NCBI GenBank assembly: GCA_964569265.1
Contig: CAZMTO010000005.1
Span: 1 to 64,000 of the forward strand
Origin: Avidehalobacter sp964569265
GTDB taxonomy: Bacteria > Bacillota > Dehalobacteriia > UBA4068 > UBA4997
Direction of reading: 5' to 3'
DNA length: 64,000 nt
Part shown: positions 18,140 to 26,303 of the stretch, one piece after another
How the letters are laid out: each line of letters opens with the position of its first letter
How positions within the stretch are numbered: the first letter of the stretch is position 1
The notes under the pieces: generated by a model
The model's database searches: none
Told to the model about the DNA's origin: nothing
What the model saw: the letters and a program-made list of their open reading frames with translations, nothing else
Program-made: the position numbers and the translations under genes

Positions 18140-18168
18140 TGGAAATTTGCGCCGTTAGGCATTATAAT
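18140..18168 (+). promoter_or_regulatory. Putative cobT operon promoter
   Basis: TATAAT at 18163-18168 with a weak -35 TGGAAA at 18140-18145 (17-base spacer). Only about 25 bases of leader remain before cobT, so no room for a cobalamin riboswitch. Confidence 0.6.
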
Positions 18169-18200
18169 GATAGCATACGCATTTATGGGAGGGCGCTTTG

Positions 18201-19301
18201 ATGGATACAACGCTGGATTTTGATCAGGAAAATTTTGATTTATACGAAGCCTTAAAGCAGATACAGCCGGCCGATGCGTTGGCGTATCAGGCGGCGTGCG
18301 ACCACTGGAACAGCCTTGGTAAGCCGCTTTACAGCCTTGGCCTGTTAGAAAAAACCGTAAGCCGTATGGCGGCGGTAAAGGGTGATTGGCGCGTTACCGC
18401 CAACAAGCCCGGTTTGGTGATAATGTGTGCGGATAACGGCGTGGTGGCCGAAGGTGTAAGCCAGGTGGGGCAGGATGTTACGGCATCGGTTACCAAAAAT
18501 TTTACCACCGGCGGCACCAGCGTGGCGGTTATGGCCAAACGTGCCGGTGTTACCCTGTATCCGGTGGATATTGGTGTAAATGCTAAGCTTGATTGCCCCG
18601 GGCTTTATAACTGCAAGGTGGCAATGGGTACCAAAAATATGGTGCAGCAGCCGGCAATGACCAAAGCCGAGGCCGAACGTGCTATCGGCGTGGGTATACA
18701 AATGGTTGCCAAATGTGTGCAGCAGGGCTGTGATATTTTGGCTACCGGTGAAATGGGTATTGGCAACACCACCACCAGCAGTGCGGTTTTGGCGGTGCTG
18801 CTTGACCAACCGGTGGAGCGGATGACAGGTAAAGGCTCTGGATTGACCAAAGCCGGTATGGAGCGCAAAAAAGCGGCCATAACCCGTGCCATACAGGTTA
18901 ACAAGCCCAACCCGCAGGATCCGCTGGATGTTTTGGCTAAGGTGGGCGGTCTGGATATTGCCGGCCTGTGCGGTGTATTTTTGGGCGGGGCAATTTACCA
19001 TGTGCCGGTGCTTATCGATGGTGTTATATCGGCAACGGCGGCATTGTTAGCCAAGCGCCTGTGCCCGGCAGCCGGTGATTATATGCTGGCCAGCCATTGT
19101 TCGTATGAACCGGCAGGGCAGCTTGTGTTGCAGGCCCTTGAGCTGCGCGCGCCCCTGCAAGCCGATATGTGTTTGGGCGAAGGTACCGGGGCGGTGGCCT
19201 TTTTGCCGGTTTTGCAGTTGGCGTTAACGGTTTATTATGAAATGGGCACCTATGCCGAAGCGAACATTGATAATTATATTGAACTGGAAGAAAAGGATTA
19301 A
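18201..19301 (+). CDS. cobT: Nicotinate-nucleotide--dimethylbenzimidazole phosphoribosyltransferase
   Basis: 366-residue enzyme that activates the lower-ligand base for cobalamin assembly. Landmarks are VIMCADNGVVAEGVS, the GEMGIGNTTTSSAV loop, GKGSGLT and the C-terminal LGEGTGAV motif with the catalytic Glu region. The ATG at 18201 is 7 bases after GGGAGGG. It is the first gene of a compact cobTUS-(cobU-like)-cobC operon. Confidence 0.96.
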   Translation: MDTTLDFDQENFDLYEALKQIQPADALAYQAACDHWNSLGKPLYSLGLLEKTVSRMAAVKGDWRVTANKPGLVIMCADNGVVAEGVSQVGQDVTASVTKNFTTGGTSVAVMAKRAGVTLYPVDIGVNAKLDCPGLYNCKVAMGTKNMVQQPAMTKAEAERAIGVGIQMVAKCVQQGCDILATGEMGIGNTTTSSAVLAVLLDQPVERMTGKGSGLTKAGMERKKAAITRAIQVNKPNPQDPLDVLAKVGGLDIAGLCGVFLGGAIYHVPVLIDGVISATAALLAKRLCPAAGDYMLASHCSYEPAGQLVLQALELRAPLQADMCLGEGTGAVAFLPVLQLALTVYYEMGTYAEANIDNYIELEEKD

Positions 19302-19304
19302 GCT

Positions 19305-19853
19305 ATGTTGGCGTTAGTTTTGGGTGGTGCGGCCAGCGGTAAGTCGGAATTTGCCGAGCAGTTGGCTATGTGTATGGCGGCAGAGCGCTATTATATTGCC
19401 ACTATGCAGGTTTATGATGCCGAAAGTGAGCGCCGGGTGCAGCGCCATAGGGCAATGCGGCGCGATAAAGGCTTTGCCACGGTAGAACGTACATTGGCCC
19501 TTGACGGTTTAAAAATAGCGCATACCAACGGTGTGGCGCTGTTAGAATGTGCATCAACGCTGGTGGGTAACGAACTGTGCCTGCCCGGCGGTGCTGGCGA
19601 GGCTACGGCCGAGGCAATTTTTGCCGGGGTGCAAAGCCTGTTGGCACAGGGGCTTAGTTTAGTGGTGGTGTCTAATGATGTTTTTGGCGAGGGTGGTGAG
19701 CATACGCCCGAAATGACTACTTATTTGCAGCATTTGGGGCGCTTAAACTGCCAAATTGCCGCCCTAGCTGATGTAGTTACAGAGGTGGTTTGCGGCTTGC
19801 CCGTGTATCATAAAGGGGCGGCGCTGGCGCAAAGCCTTTTGGAGAAGCAATAA
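19305..19853 (+). CDS. cobU: Adenosylcobinamide kinase / adenosylcobinamide-phosphate guanylyltransferase
   Basis: 182-residue P-loop enzyme. Walker A is GGAASGKS (Lys13, Ser14). His48 in RVQRHR matches the guanylylated histidine of CobU. The C-terminal half has the Firmicute form VVSNDVFGEG and VCGLPVYHKG rather than the NEVGxGIVP form. It sits 3 bases after cobT and its stop overlaps the cobS start. Confidence 0.92.
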   Translation: MLALVLGGAASGKSEFAEQLAMCMAAERYYIATMQVYDAESERRVQRHRAMRRDKGFATVERTLALDGLKIAHTNGVALLECASTLVGNELCLPGGAGEATAEAIFAGVQSLLAQGLSLVVVSNDVFGEGGEHTPEMTTYLQHLGRLNCQIAALADVVTEVVCGLPVYHKGAALAQSLLEKQ

Positions 19854-20623
19854 TGAATATATTACGCAGTATGCTGGCGGCGGTGGCGCTGTATTCTAAA
19901 GTGCCGGTGCCGCAGGTAGAATGGAACAAAAAAACCCTCGGTTATGCGCTGGCGTTTTTTCCGCTGGTGGGTTTGCTGGTAAGTGTTGGGCTGGTGGCGT
20001 GGTGCTGGCTGGCGGCAAAGCTGGCGTTTGGCAAGGTGCTGTTTGCTGCCGGGGCTACGCTGGTGCCGGTAATTATCACCGGGGGCATACACCTTGATGG
20101 CTGGTGTGACGTGTCGGATGCTTTATCATCGTGGCAAACCAGGGAACGCCGGTTGGAAATTTTAAAGGATTCTCACATTGGGGCGTTTGCGCTTATTTGC
20201 CTTACGTGCTATGTTTTGGCATATTTTGCCGTATGGACGGAAATTGAAGTAAATACCAAAAGTGTTATGTTTATGGCGGCGGTATACCCACTGTGCCGGG
20301 CAATATCCGGCTGGGGCATAGCCAACCTGCGCTGTGCCAAAACCAGCGGCTTGGTGGCCACCTTTGCCAACAATGCACATCGCCGCGGGGTTTCGGTGGT
20401 GCTGGTGCTGTGGTTGGCGGTAATTTCCCTGTTTTTGCTGGCGCAAGATGTTGTTTGGGCGGTTTGCGGTATGTTGGTGGCGGCAGCTTGCTTTGCTTAT
20501 TACCGATACACGGCTTACAGCAAATTTGGCGGCATAAACGGCGATTTGGCCGGGTGGTTTTTACAGATATTGGAGCTTGGCTGGCTGATATTGCTGCTTG
20601 TTTTGCAAAAGCTGGCATTGTAA
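19853..20623 (+). CDS. cobS: Adenosylcobinamide-GDP ribazoletransferase (cobalamin synthase)
   Basis: 256-residue integral membrane protein that joins adenosylcobinamide-GDP to alpha-ribazole. GGIHLDGWCDVSDAL is the family motif (usually HLDGLAD), followed by KDSHIGAFA. Several hydrophobic segments span the rest. GGxNGD near the C-terminus is also typical. The start overlaps the last base of cobU. Confidence 0.94.
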   Translation: MNILRSMLAAVALYSKVPVPQVEWNKKTLGYALAFFPLVGLLVSVGLVAWCWLAAKLAFGKVLFAAGATLVPVIITGGIHLDGWCDVSDALSSWQTRERRLEILKDSHIGAFALICLTCYVLAYFAVWTEIEVNTKSVMFMAAVYPLCRAISGWGIANLRCAKTSGLVATFANNAHRRGVSVVLVLWLAVISLFLLAQDVVWAVCGMLVAAACFAYYRYTAYSKFGGINGDLAGWFLQILELGWLILLLVLQKLAL

Positions 20624-20655
20624 AATCGGTAAGTGTATATTTAAGGAGAATAACG

Positions 20656-21054
20656 ATGATTTTGGTTATTGGCGGCACCGAACAGGGCAAGCGCAACTGG
20701 GCAATGCAGCAGTTTGGTTTGGCCGCAGATGATATTGCCGACGGAACTAAAATGCTGCTGACTCCCGGCGAGGCACCGGAGCTGGCAGGGTTTAAGGCGC
20801 TTTATGGGTTGCAGGCGCTGCTGGAGCAGGCAAGCTGCTGGCAGCCGGACGAGCAGGCGGCGCTGAAGGCGGCTTTGTTGGCATTGCCGCAGGATTTTGT
20901 GGTTATTTGTGATGAAGTTGGCCTGGGGCTGGTGCCGATAGACCAGGCCGGGCGCGAATACCGTGAGCTGGTGGGCCGGGTGTGCTGCGATATGGCGGCT
21001 AAGGCCGATGCTGTTTGGCGGGTTTTCTGCGGCCTTGGGCAGCAGCTTAAATAG
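20656..21054 (+). CDS. Short CobU-like paralogue with altered P-loop
   Basis: 132-residue protein related to CobU. The N-terminal ILVIGGTEQGKR resembles the CobU P-loop but the Mg-binding Ser/Thr after GK is Arg13. The middle part with the guanylylated histidine is missing. The C-terminal half is well conserved with canonical CobU: CDEVGLGLVPID, GRVCCDMAAKAD and FCGLGQQLK. The ATG at 20656 follows AAGGAG; the open frame extends upstream inside cobS but that part is a shadow. It lies between cobS and cobC, so a role in B12 synthesis is likely; catalysis as a kinase is doubtful. Confidence 0.75.
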   Translation: MILVIGGTEQGKRNWAMQQFGLAADDIADGTKMLLTPGEAPELAGFKALYGLQALLEQASCWQPDEQAALKAALLALPQDFVVICDEVGLGLVPIDQAGREYRELVGRVCCDMAAKADAVWRVFCGLGQQLK

Positions 21055-21063
21055 GTAAATGCT

Positions 21064-21657
21064 ATGACGGAGCTTATTTTGGTGCGCCACGGTGAAACTG
21101 CCGGTAACAAACGCAAAAATTATATTGGCCGCACCGACGAACCGCTTTCGGCGGAGGGGGCGGCACGCATAAGTGAGCTGGTGCGGCAGGGTGTGTATCC
21201 GGCGGCAGATATGCTGCTGGCAAGCCCTATGCTGCGTTGTCGGCAAACTGCGCAGCTTATATACCCACAGCTGGTGCCGCGGTTGATAGATGATTTGGTC
21301 GAATGTGACTTTGGTGAATTTGAAAATAAAAACTACCTTGATTTAGCAGAAAACGCGGCTTATCAGGCCTGGATAGATGCCGGTGGTCTAACGGCTTTTC
21401 CCGGTGGCGAGGGGCGTGCCGAATTTTGTGCGCGTGTTTGCCGTGGGTTTGTACAGGCTATGCGGCTGATACTGGCGGCCAAACCGGAGCGCGCGGTTAT
21501 TGTGGCGCACGGCGGTACGGCCATGGCTGTTTTAAGCAGCTATACCAACGGCAGCTATTACGATTTTATGACACCCAACGGCGGCGGCTGGCGTTTAACT
21601 GTTGACGAGGAGCTTTGGCAGGCCGGGCGCTTACCTTTGCCTGTGCCGTTGTTTTAA
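21064..21657 (+). CDS. cobC: Histidine phosphatase family protein, probable alpha-ribazole phosphatase
   Basis: 197-residue phosphoglycerate-mutase-like phosphatase. The catalytic motif LVRHGETAGN gives the phosphohistidine; the second His is in VAHGGT. ECDFGEFENKNY matches the alpha-ribazole phosphatase group. It is the last gene of the cobT operon, which supports the assignment over other members of this large family. Confidence 0.85.
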   Translation: MTELILVRHGETAGNKRKNYIGRTDEPLSAEGAARISELVRQGVYPAADMLLASPMLRCRQTAQLIYPQLVPRLIDDLVECDFGEFENKNYLDLAENAAYQAWIDAGGLTAFPGGEGRAEFCARVCRGFVQAMRLILAAKPERAVIVAHGGTAMAVLSSYTNGSYYDFMTPNGGGWRLTVDEELWQAGRLPLPVPLF

Positions 21658-21703
21658 GGATTTTTGCGCCCGATTTGGGGCATAGTAATACGGAGGACGA
21701 TTT

Positions 21704-22537
21704 ATGGAAACTGCTGTTACAACTGCTGTAACTGAAGTAAGCTTTTTGCAAAGCAAGCTGGAAACCGTAGGCGAAAAAATTGTTACGGCAGCGCTTATTT
21801 TTATTGTGGGGCTAATTGCTTACGAACTTGTGGTTATGCTGGTAAGCAAGTTTATTAACCGCACCCGGCTGGATAAAATAGTGGCCAACTATCTTATTAT
21901 CTGCGTAAAGGCGCTGCTTATGATAACGTTGGTGGTAATTGTGCTTTCGGCGTTGGGGGTATCGGTAGTATCGCTGGTGGCGTTGTTGTCGGCAGCGGCA
22001 GCGGCGGTAGCTCTGGCTTTGCAAAACAGCCTTTCCAATCTGGCGGCCGGTATTTTAATTATCGTTAACAAACCCTTTGTAGCCGGTGATTTTATTGAAT
22101 CGGCATCGGTAACCGGTGTGGTAGACGAAATTCATCTGTTTAATTGCCGTCTGCATACGCTGGACAATAAATTTGTGGTTATACCCAACAATACGCTTAT
22201 CGGCGGGGTTATAGTCAATTATTCTTACGCCGATAAACGGCGCGTAGATTTAAAAGTGGCCATAAGCTATGCCGGTGATATTGATAAAACGCGGGCGGTG
22301 CTGCTTAAAATTGCCGAAGATACCCCGCTGGCTCTTGCTGACCCGGCGCCCTTTGTGGGTGTGGCATCGCACGGAGACAGTGCCGTGGTGCTGGACTATA
22401 GGGTTTGGTGCGCTACCGATAATTACTGGCCGACATTTTACTATTTGCAGGAAGAAGTTTTGCGGCGTTTTGCGGCAGAAAATATTGAAATACCTTACCC
22501 ACAGCTTGATGTGCATTTTGATAAGCAGGAGGCTTAA
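21704..22537 (+). CDS. Small-conductance mechanosensitive channel (MscS family)
   Basis: 277-residue membrane protein with three N-terminal transmembrane segments and the pore-lining helix rich in Ala/Gly. The MscS segment ALALQNSLSNLAAGILII is followed by the beta domain (KPFVAGDFIE, VVIPNNTLIGG). It is predicted to open on osmotic downshock. GGAGGA precedes the start. It is followed at once by the trxB-like gene, whose ribosome site lies in its 3' end. Confidence 0.93.
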   Translation: METAVTTAVTEVSFLQSKLETVGEKIVTAALIFIVGLIAYELVVMLVSKFINRTRLDKIVANYLIICVKALLMITLVVIVLSALGVSVVSLVALLSAAAAAVALALQNSLSNLAAGILIIVNKPFVAGDFIESASVTGVVDEIHLFNCRLHTLDNKFVVIPNNTLIGGVIVNYSYADKRRVDLKVAISYAGDIDKTRAVLLKIAEDTPLALADPAPFVGVASHGDSAVVLDYRVWCATDNYWPTFYYLQEEVLRRFAAENIEIPYPQLDVHFDKQEA

Positions 22538-22540
22538 ATT

Positions 22541-23449
22541 TTGCAGTATGATGTGATAATTGTGGGCGGCGGCACAGCCGGGCTTACGGCGGCACTTTAT
22601 GCCCTGCGCGGCGGTTTAAAGGTGCTGCTGTTAGAAGCTGCGGCACCCGGCGGACAGATTGTGCCCAGCCCCCATGTAGAAAATTACCCGGCTTTGGCCG
22701 GTGTGGCCGGTGCCGATTTTGCTCAGCGGCTGCTGGCGCAGGTAAAGGCGGCCGGTGGGGCAGCGTTTACCCTTAAATATCAGCAGGCGGTGGGGCTTAA
22801 AATTGCCGATGGCATAAAAACCGTGCAAACTGCCAAGGCGGAATATACTGCGCCGGCGCTTATTTGGGCGGCAGGTGTTACGCCCAAGCGGTTAAATATT
22901 CCCGGAGAAGAACAGCTTTTGGGGCGTGGGGTATCTTTTTGCGCTACCTGCGACGGGCCGCTGTATCGCCATAAAACAGTGGCGGTGGTGGGCGGCGGCA
23001 ATACCGCGCTGGAAGAAGCCCTGTTTTTGGCGGATATTTGCGAACAGGTGCATTTGCTGCATCGCCGTGACACCTTTAGGGCCGAGCAGGCATTGGTGCG
23101 GCAGGTGCAGGCCAAAGCTAATATAAAGCTGTGGTTTGGCAGCAGTGTGGCCGCCATAAACGGCGCAAGCGGCAATTTGCTGCTGGCGGTAAATACCCCA
23201 GCCGGTGCAGTGGAGCTGCCGGTTGCAGGGTTGTTTTTGGCGGTTGGTAAGCAGCCGGAAAATTCTCTGCTGGCAGCTTACACGCCTTTAGATGCCGACG
23301 GTTATGTTACGGCTGCCGAAGATTGTCTTACGGCGGTGCCGGGCCTGTTTGCGGCAGGTGATTGCCGTGTAAAGCCGCTGCGGCAGTTGGTTACGGCGGC
23401 GGCAGACGGTGCTGTGGCGGCGGCTGCGGCGATAAATTATTTAAAATAA
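22541..23449 (+). CDS. trxB: Thioredoxin reductase-like NAD(P)/FAD oxidoreductase
   Basis: 302-residue flavoprotein. The FAD motif is VGGGTAGLTAA, the redox-active pair is in SFCATCDG (Cys134, Cys137), the NADPH motif is VVGGGNTALEEA, and the C-terminal FAD motif is GLFAAGDCR. Start is TTG at 22541, 8 bases after AGGAGG. Length and motif order fit low-molecular-weight thioredoxin reductase. No thioredoxin gene lies nearby, so the partner is not known. Confidence 0.9.
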   Translation: MQYDVIIVGGGTAGLTAALYALRGGLKVLLLEAAAPGGQIVPSPHVENYPALAGVAGADFAQRLLAQVKAAGGAAFTLKYQQAVGLKIADGIKTVQTAKAEYTAPALIWAAGVTPKRLNIPGEEQLLGRGVSFCATCDGPLYRHKTVAVVGGGNTALEEALFLADICEQVHLLHRRDTFRAEQALVRQVQAKANIKLWFGSSVAAINGASGNLLLAVNTPAGAVELPVAGLFLAVGKQPENSLLAAYTPLDADGYVTAAEDCLTAVPGLFAAGDCRVKPLRQLVTAAADGAVAAAAAINYLK

Positions 23450-23483
23450 GCAGGGTGTGCCGCCGGGCACACCTATGCACACA

Positions 23484-23495
23484 TATGTATACATA
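23484..23495. promoter_or_regulatory. TATGTATACATA palindrome before the asparaginase gene
   Basis: A perfect 12-bp palindrome containing the TGTATACA core found three times before livJ. It lies 23 bases before the asparaginase ATG and just upstream of its ribosome site. Confidence 0.45.
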
Positions 23496-23517
23496 CAGGA
23501 AGGACAGGAGATTTTTT

Positions 23518-24504
23518 ATGACAGTGAACACTTTGCCCAACGTATATATTTTGGCCAGCGGCGGTACTATTGCCGGTCTGGCGGAATCACCGGTGGATTT
23601 TATGGGCTACACGGCCGGGGCAGCAGATATAAATGCCCTGATGAACAGCATACCGGAAATAAACGATTTGGCTAATGTGACCACCGAGGATTTTTGCGGC
23701 ATTGGCAGTGAAAATGCTACGCCGGAGCTGTGGCTTAATTTGGCACGCCGCGCCGAAGATATATTGGCCGAGGCAGATGTTGACGGGTTGGTGGTAACAT
23801 CGGGTACCGATACGCTGGAGGAGCTGGCTTACTTTTTAAACCTTACGTTAAATACACAAAAGCCGGTGGTGGTAGTGGGGGCAATGCGTCCGCTTTCGGC
23901 ATATGGGGCAGACGGCCCGGTAAATTTGTATAATGCGGTGGCGGTGGCTGCATCTAAGGCGGCGGCGCAAAAGGGCGTGCTGGTGGTTATGAACGACACC
24001 ATAATTTCGGCACGCGGCGTTTGCAAGCAGGATACATCACGTTTAAATACTATGGGCGGCGGCGATTTTGGCACACTTGGTTATGTTTTGGCCGGTAATG
24101 TGCGCTTTGTGTCGGCGCCCTGCCAGCGCCACACCTTTAACAGTAAAATACGGCTGGCGGATATTCACGATTTGCCGCCGGTAGATATTTTTTATATGTC
24201 TGCTGGGGCCGATGCCCGCCTGCTTAATGCTATGGCCGATATGGGTGCCAGCGGTGTGGTAGTGGCGGCCTTTGGTAACGGTACTTTTTCTGACGCGGTG
24301 GCCGACCGCCTGCGCGATATACAGGATATGGGCGTTACCTGCGTTATAACGTCGCGCTGCCAAACCGGCTATGCCCGCACTGTGCTGCCCGGTTTAATTG
24401 CCGGCGCCGATTTTTCACCGCAAAAGGCGCGCCTGCTGCTTATGCTGTGTCTGGCGGTAAATATGAACAGTGATGAGATAGAGGAAGCTTTTGTTACGTA
24501 TTGA
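23518..24504 (+). CDS. L-asparaginase
   Basis: About 328-residue asparaginase. The first catalytic threonine is in ILASGGTIAG, the second with Asp in TSGTDTLEE, and the active Lys follows in VCKQDTS. No signal peptide is seen, so the enzyme is probably cytoplasmic even though the fold is that of type II enzymes. The ATG at 23518 follows CAGGAG; the frame is open upstream but that part overlaps trxB. It converts asparagine to aspartate and ammonia, feeding pyrimidine and central metabolism. Confidence 0.93.
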   Translation: MTVNTLPNVYILASGGTIAGLAESPVDFMGYTAGAADINALMNSIPEINDLANVTTEDFCGIGSENATPELWLNLARRAEDILAEADVDGLVVTSGTDTLEELAYFLNLTLNTQKPVVVVGAMRPLSAYGADGPVNLYNAVAVAASKAAAQKGVLVVMNDTIISARGVCKQDTSRLNTMGGGDFGTLGYVLAGNVRFVSAPCQRHTFNSKIRLADIHDLPPVDIFYMSAGADARLLNAMADMGASGVVVAAFGNGTFSDAVADRLRDIQDMGVTCVITSRCQTGYARTVLPGLIAGADFSPQKARLLLMLCLAVNMNSDEIEEAFVTY

Positions 24505-24552
24505 TGCCCAAATTGCGGCATCTATGCCGAAAATATAAAAGGGGGCACCAAA

Positions 24553-25635
24553 ATGGAAAATAATGCACTGGCCTTTGCCAAAGAGCCTTCTCTGTGGCGG
24601 CAGTTGGCGCATACCGAGCAGCCGCTGGTGCTGTACGGTATGGGTGACGGCGCCGACAAGCTGATAGCGCGGCTGGCGGCTATAGGGCGCAAGCCCGACG
24701 GTGTTTTTGCCAGCGATGAGTTTGTGCGCGGGCAAAGCTTTGCCGGGCATAAGGTGTTAACGCTGGCGCAGGCCGAACAGTGCTTTGGCGATATGTGCGT
24801 GCTGGTAAGCTTTGGCACCGAAGACCCGGCGGTTTTGGCGCGGATATACAGCATTGCGGCACGGCATAAAACCTTTGCGCCGCATTTGCCGCTTTTTGGC
24901 GATGCTTTGTTTGATGAAAATTTTGTGGCGGTACATAAAGACGAGCTTTTGGCGGTGGACGAGCTTTGGGCCGACGAAGCCTCTAAGGTGGTGTACCGCA
25001 GCTATTTGGCTTATATGTGGAGCGGAAATATAAGCAATTTGCAGGCTGTAGAATCCCCGCGCGAGGCGGCTTGGCGGCTGCTAAACCCGGGTGCCGACGA
25101 GGTGTTTTGGGATCTGGGTGCTTATGATGGTGATACGGTGGCCGATTTTATGCGCCTGGTAGATGGCCGCTACAGACAAATTGTGGCGGTGGAGCCGGAC
25201 GAAAAAAACTGCAAAAAGCTAAGGGCGGCGCTGGCCGATATACCCCGTGCGCAGGCTTTGCCCTATGCGGTGTGGCATACAGGCGGCACGCTGGATTTTG
25301 CCGGTAAAGCTGGGAGAAATTCGGCGGTGGCAGAGGCGGCGGCTAAAAAAGTGCAAAGTGTGGCGGCTGTTACGCTGGACGATTTGCTGGCCGAAACCGG
25401 CTGCCCGCCAACGTTTATCAAGTTTGATGTAGAAGGTGCCGAGGAGGCGGCTTTGCACGGCGGTGCGGCCCTGCTGGCCAAATATCGCCCTAAGCTGGCA
25501 TTATCGTGTTATCACCGTACCGAAGATATTTACCGCCTGCCGTTGCTGCTTAAACAGTTGGCACCGGCATACAGGCTGTATTTAAGGCATCACCCGTATG
25601 TGCCGGGCTGGGAAACGAATATTTATGCGTTTTGA
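24553..25635 (+). CDS. FkbM-family methyltransferase
   Basis: 360-residue protein. The N-terminal third (LVLYGMGDGADKLIARL) looks like a small nucleotide-binding fold found on glycan-related FkbM proteins. The C-terminal part has the SAM motif VFWDLGAYDGDTVADF, VAVEPDEKN and FIKFDVEGAEEAAL, typical of FkbM enzymes. Members methylate sugars or lipids; the substrate here cannot be told because no glycan genes lie nearby. GGGGGCACC is a loose ribosome site. Confidence 0.82.
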   Translation: MENNALAFAKEPSLWRQLAHTEQPLVLYGMGDGADKLIARLAAIGRKPDGVFASDEFVRGQSFAGHKVLTLAQAEQCFGDMCVLVSFGTEDPAVLARIYSIAARHKTFAPHLPLFGDALFDENFVAVHKDELLAVDELWADEASKVVYRSYLAYMWSGNISNLQAVESPREAAWRLLNPGADEVFWDLGAYDGDTVADFMRLVDGRYRQIVAVEPDEKNCKKLRAALADIPRAQALPYAVWHTGGTLDFAGKAGRNSAVAEAAAKKVQSVAAVTLDDLLAETGCPPTFIKFDVEGAEEAALHGGAALLAKYRPKLALSCYHRTEDIYRLPLLLKQLAPAYRLYLRHHPYVPGWETNIYAF

Positions 25636-25661
25636 TAATTTGATAAAAAGGGGGAGCTTTG

Positions 25662-26126
25662 ATGAGCCATACTGTAGATAAAAACCGCCCCAACTGGACG
25701 GATACCGAAAACGCCCTGCCGATGTATGCGGCAGAGCTGCTGCGTCAGGCGGAGCTGGCGGCACAAAATGCACACGCGCCGTATTCCAAGTTTAAGGTGG
25801 GGGCTGCCCTGCTGCTGGCCGACGGCACAATAAGCCGTGGCTGCAATGTAGAAAATGCTTCTTTTGGGGCTACGGTTTGCGCTGAACGTGTTGCCGTGTG
25901 GTCGGCAGTGGCGGCGGGCAAGTTGTCTGCCGATAAGCCGCCGGTTGCCTTGGCGGTGACGGCAATGCCCTGTGCTATGTGTTTGCAGGTTTTAAGCGAA
26001 TTTGCCGGCGGTGATTTGCCCATATTTATACCGGCTGCACCTAATGATGACGATGTGTTTGTCGAACCGTCGTTTGCGGCCTACCGCCTGCACGATTTGC
26101 TGCCGCACCCCTTTGAGCTGGACTGA
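25662..26126 (+). CDS. cdd: Cytidine deaminase
   Basis: 154-residue zinc hydrolase of nucleoside salvage. The first motif is TVCAERVAVW (Cys ligand and catalytic Glu) and the second is PCAMCLQVL (two Cys ligands). The second usually reads PCGxCRQ; here Gly and Arg are changed to Ala and Leu, but ligands are kept. An N-terminal extension of about 20 residues precedes the usual start. ATG at 25662 lies 5 bases after GGGGGAG. Confidence 0.88.
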   Translation: MSHTVDKNRPNWTDTENALPMYAAELLRQAELAAQNAHAPYSKFKVGAALLLADGTISRGCNVENASFGATVCAERVAVWSAVAAGKLSADKPPVALAVTAMPCAMCLQVLSEFAGGDLPIFIPAAPNDDDVFVEPSFAAYRLHDLLPHPFELD

Positions 26127-26174
26127 AGCTGCCGGCTTAATATATTTTAATATGTAAAAAACAAAAAAATGTAG

Positions 26175-26203
26175 TTGAGTATTACTGTGGTATATGGTAC
26201 AAT
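26175..26203 (+). promoter_or_regulatory. Promoter of the cadherin-like surface protein gene
   Basis: TTGAGT at 26175-26180, 17-base spacer, TACAAT at 26198-26203 with upstream TGG (extended -10). A short inverted repeat (GGCAACGGC...GCCG) follows in the leader. Confidence 0.65.
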
Positions 26204-26303
26204 GTAGGCAACGGCACAGCCGCATATAAGGTGCCGCAAAATGTATTGTACAGTTGTGTAATATGCCCCGGCACAAACACTGGGGAGAACAAGGAGGATG
26301 CTT

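Noticed and set aside
18097..18200. Cobalamin riboswitch before cobT
   Set aside because: Only about 100 bases separate the terminator and cobT, with the promoter inside; there is no room and no B12-box-like sequence.
20293..20655. N-terminal extension of the short CobU-like protein
   Set aside because: It overlaps cobS in another frame and lacks motifs; the ATG at 20656 has a good ribosome site and starts the P-loop strand.
23362..23517. N-terminal extension of the asparaginase
   Set aside because: It overlaps trxB, is Cys/Gly-rich nonsense and has no ribosome site.
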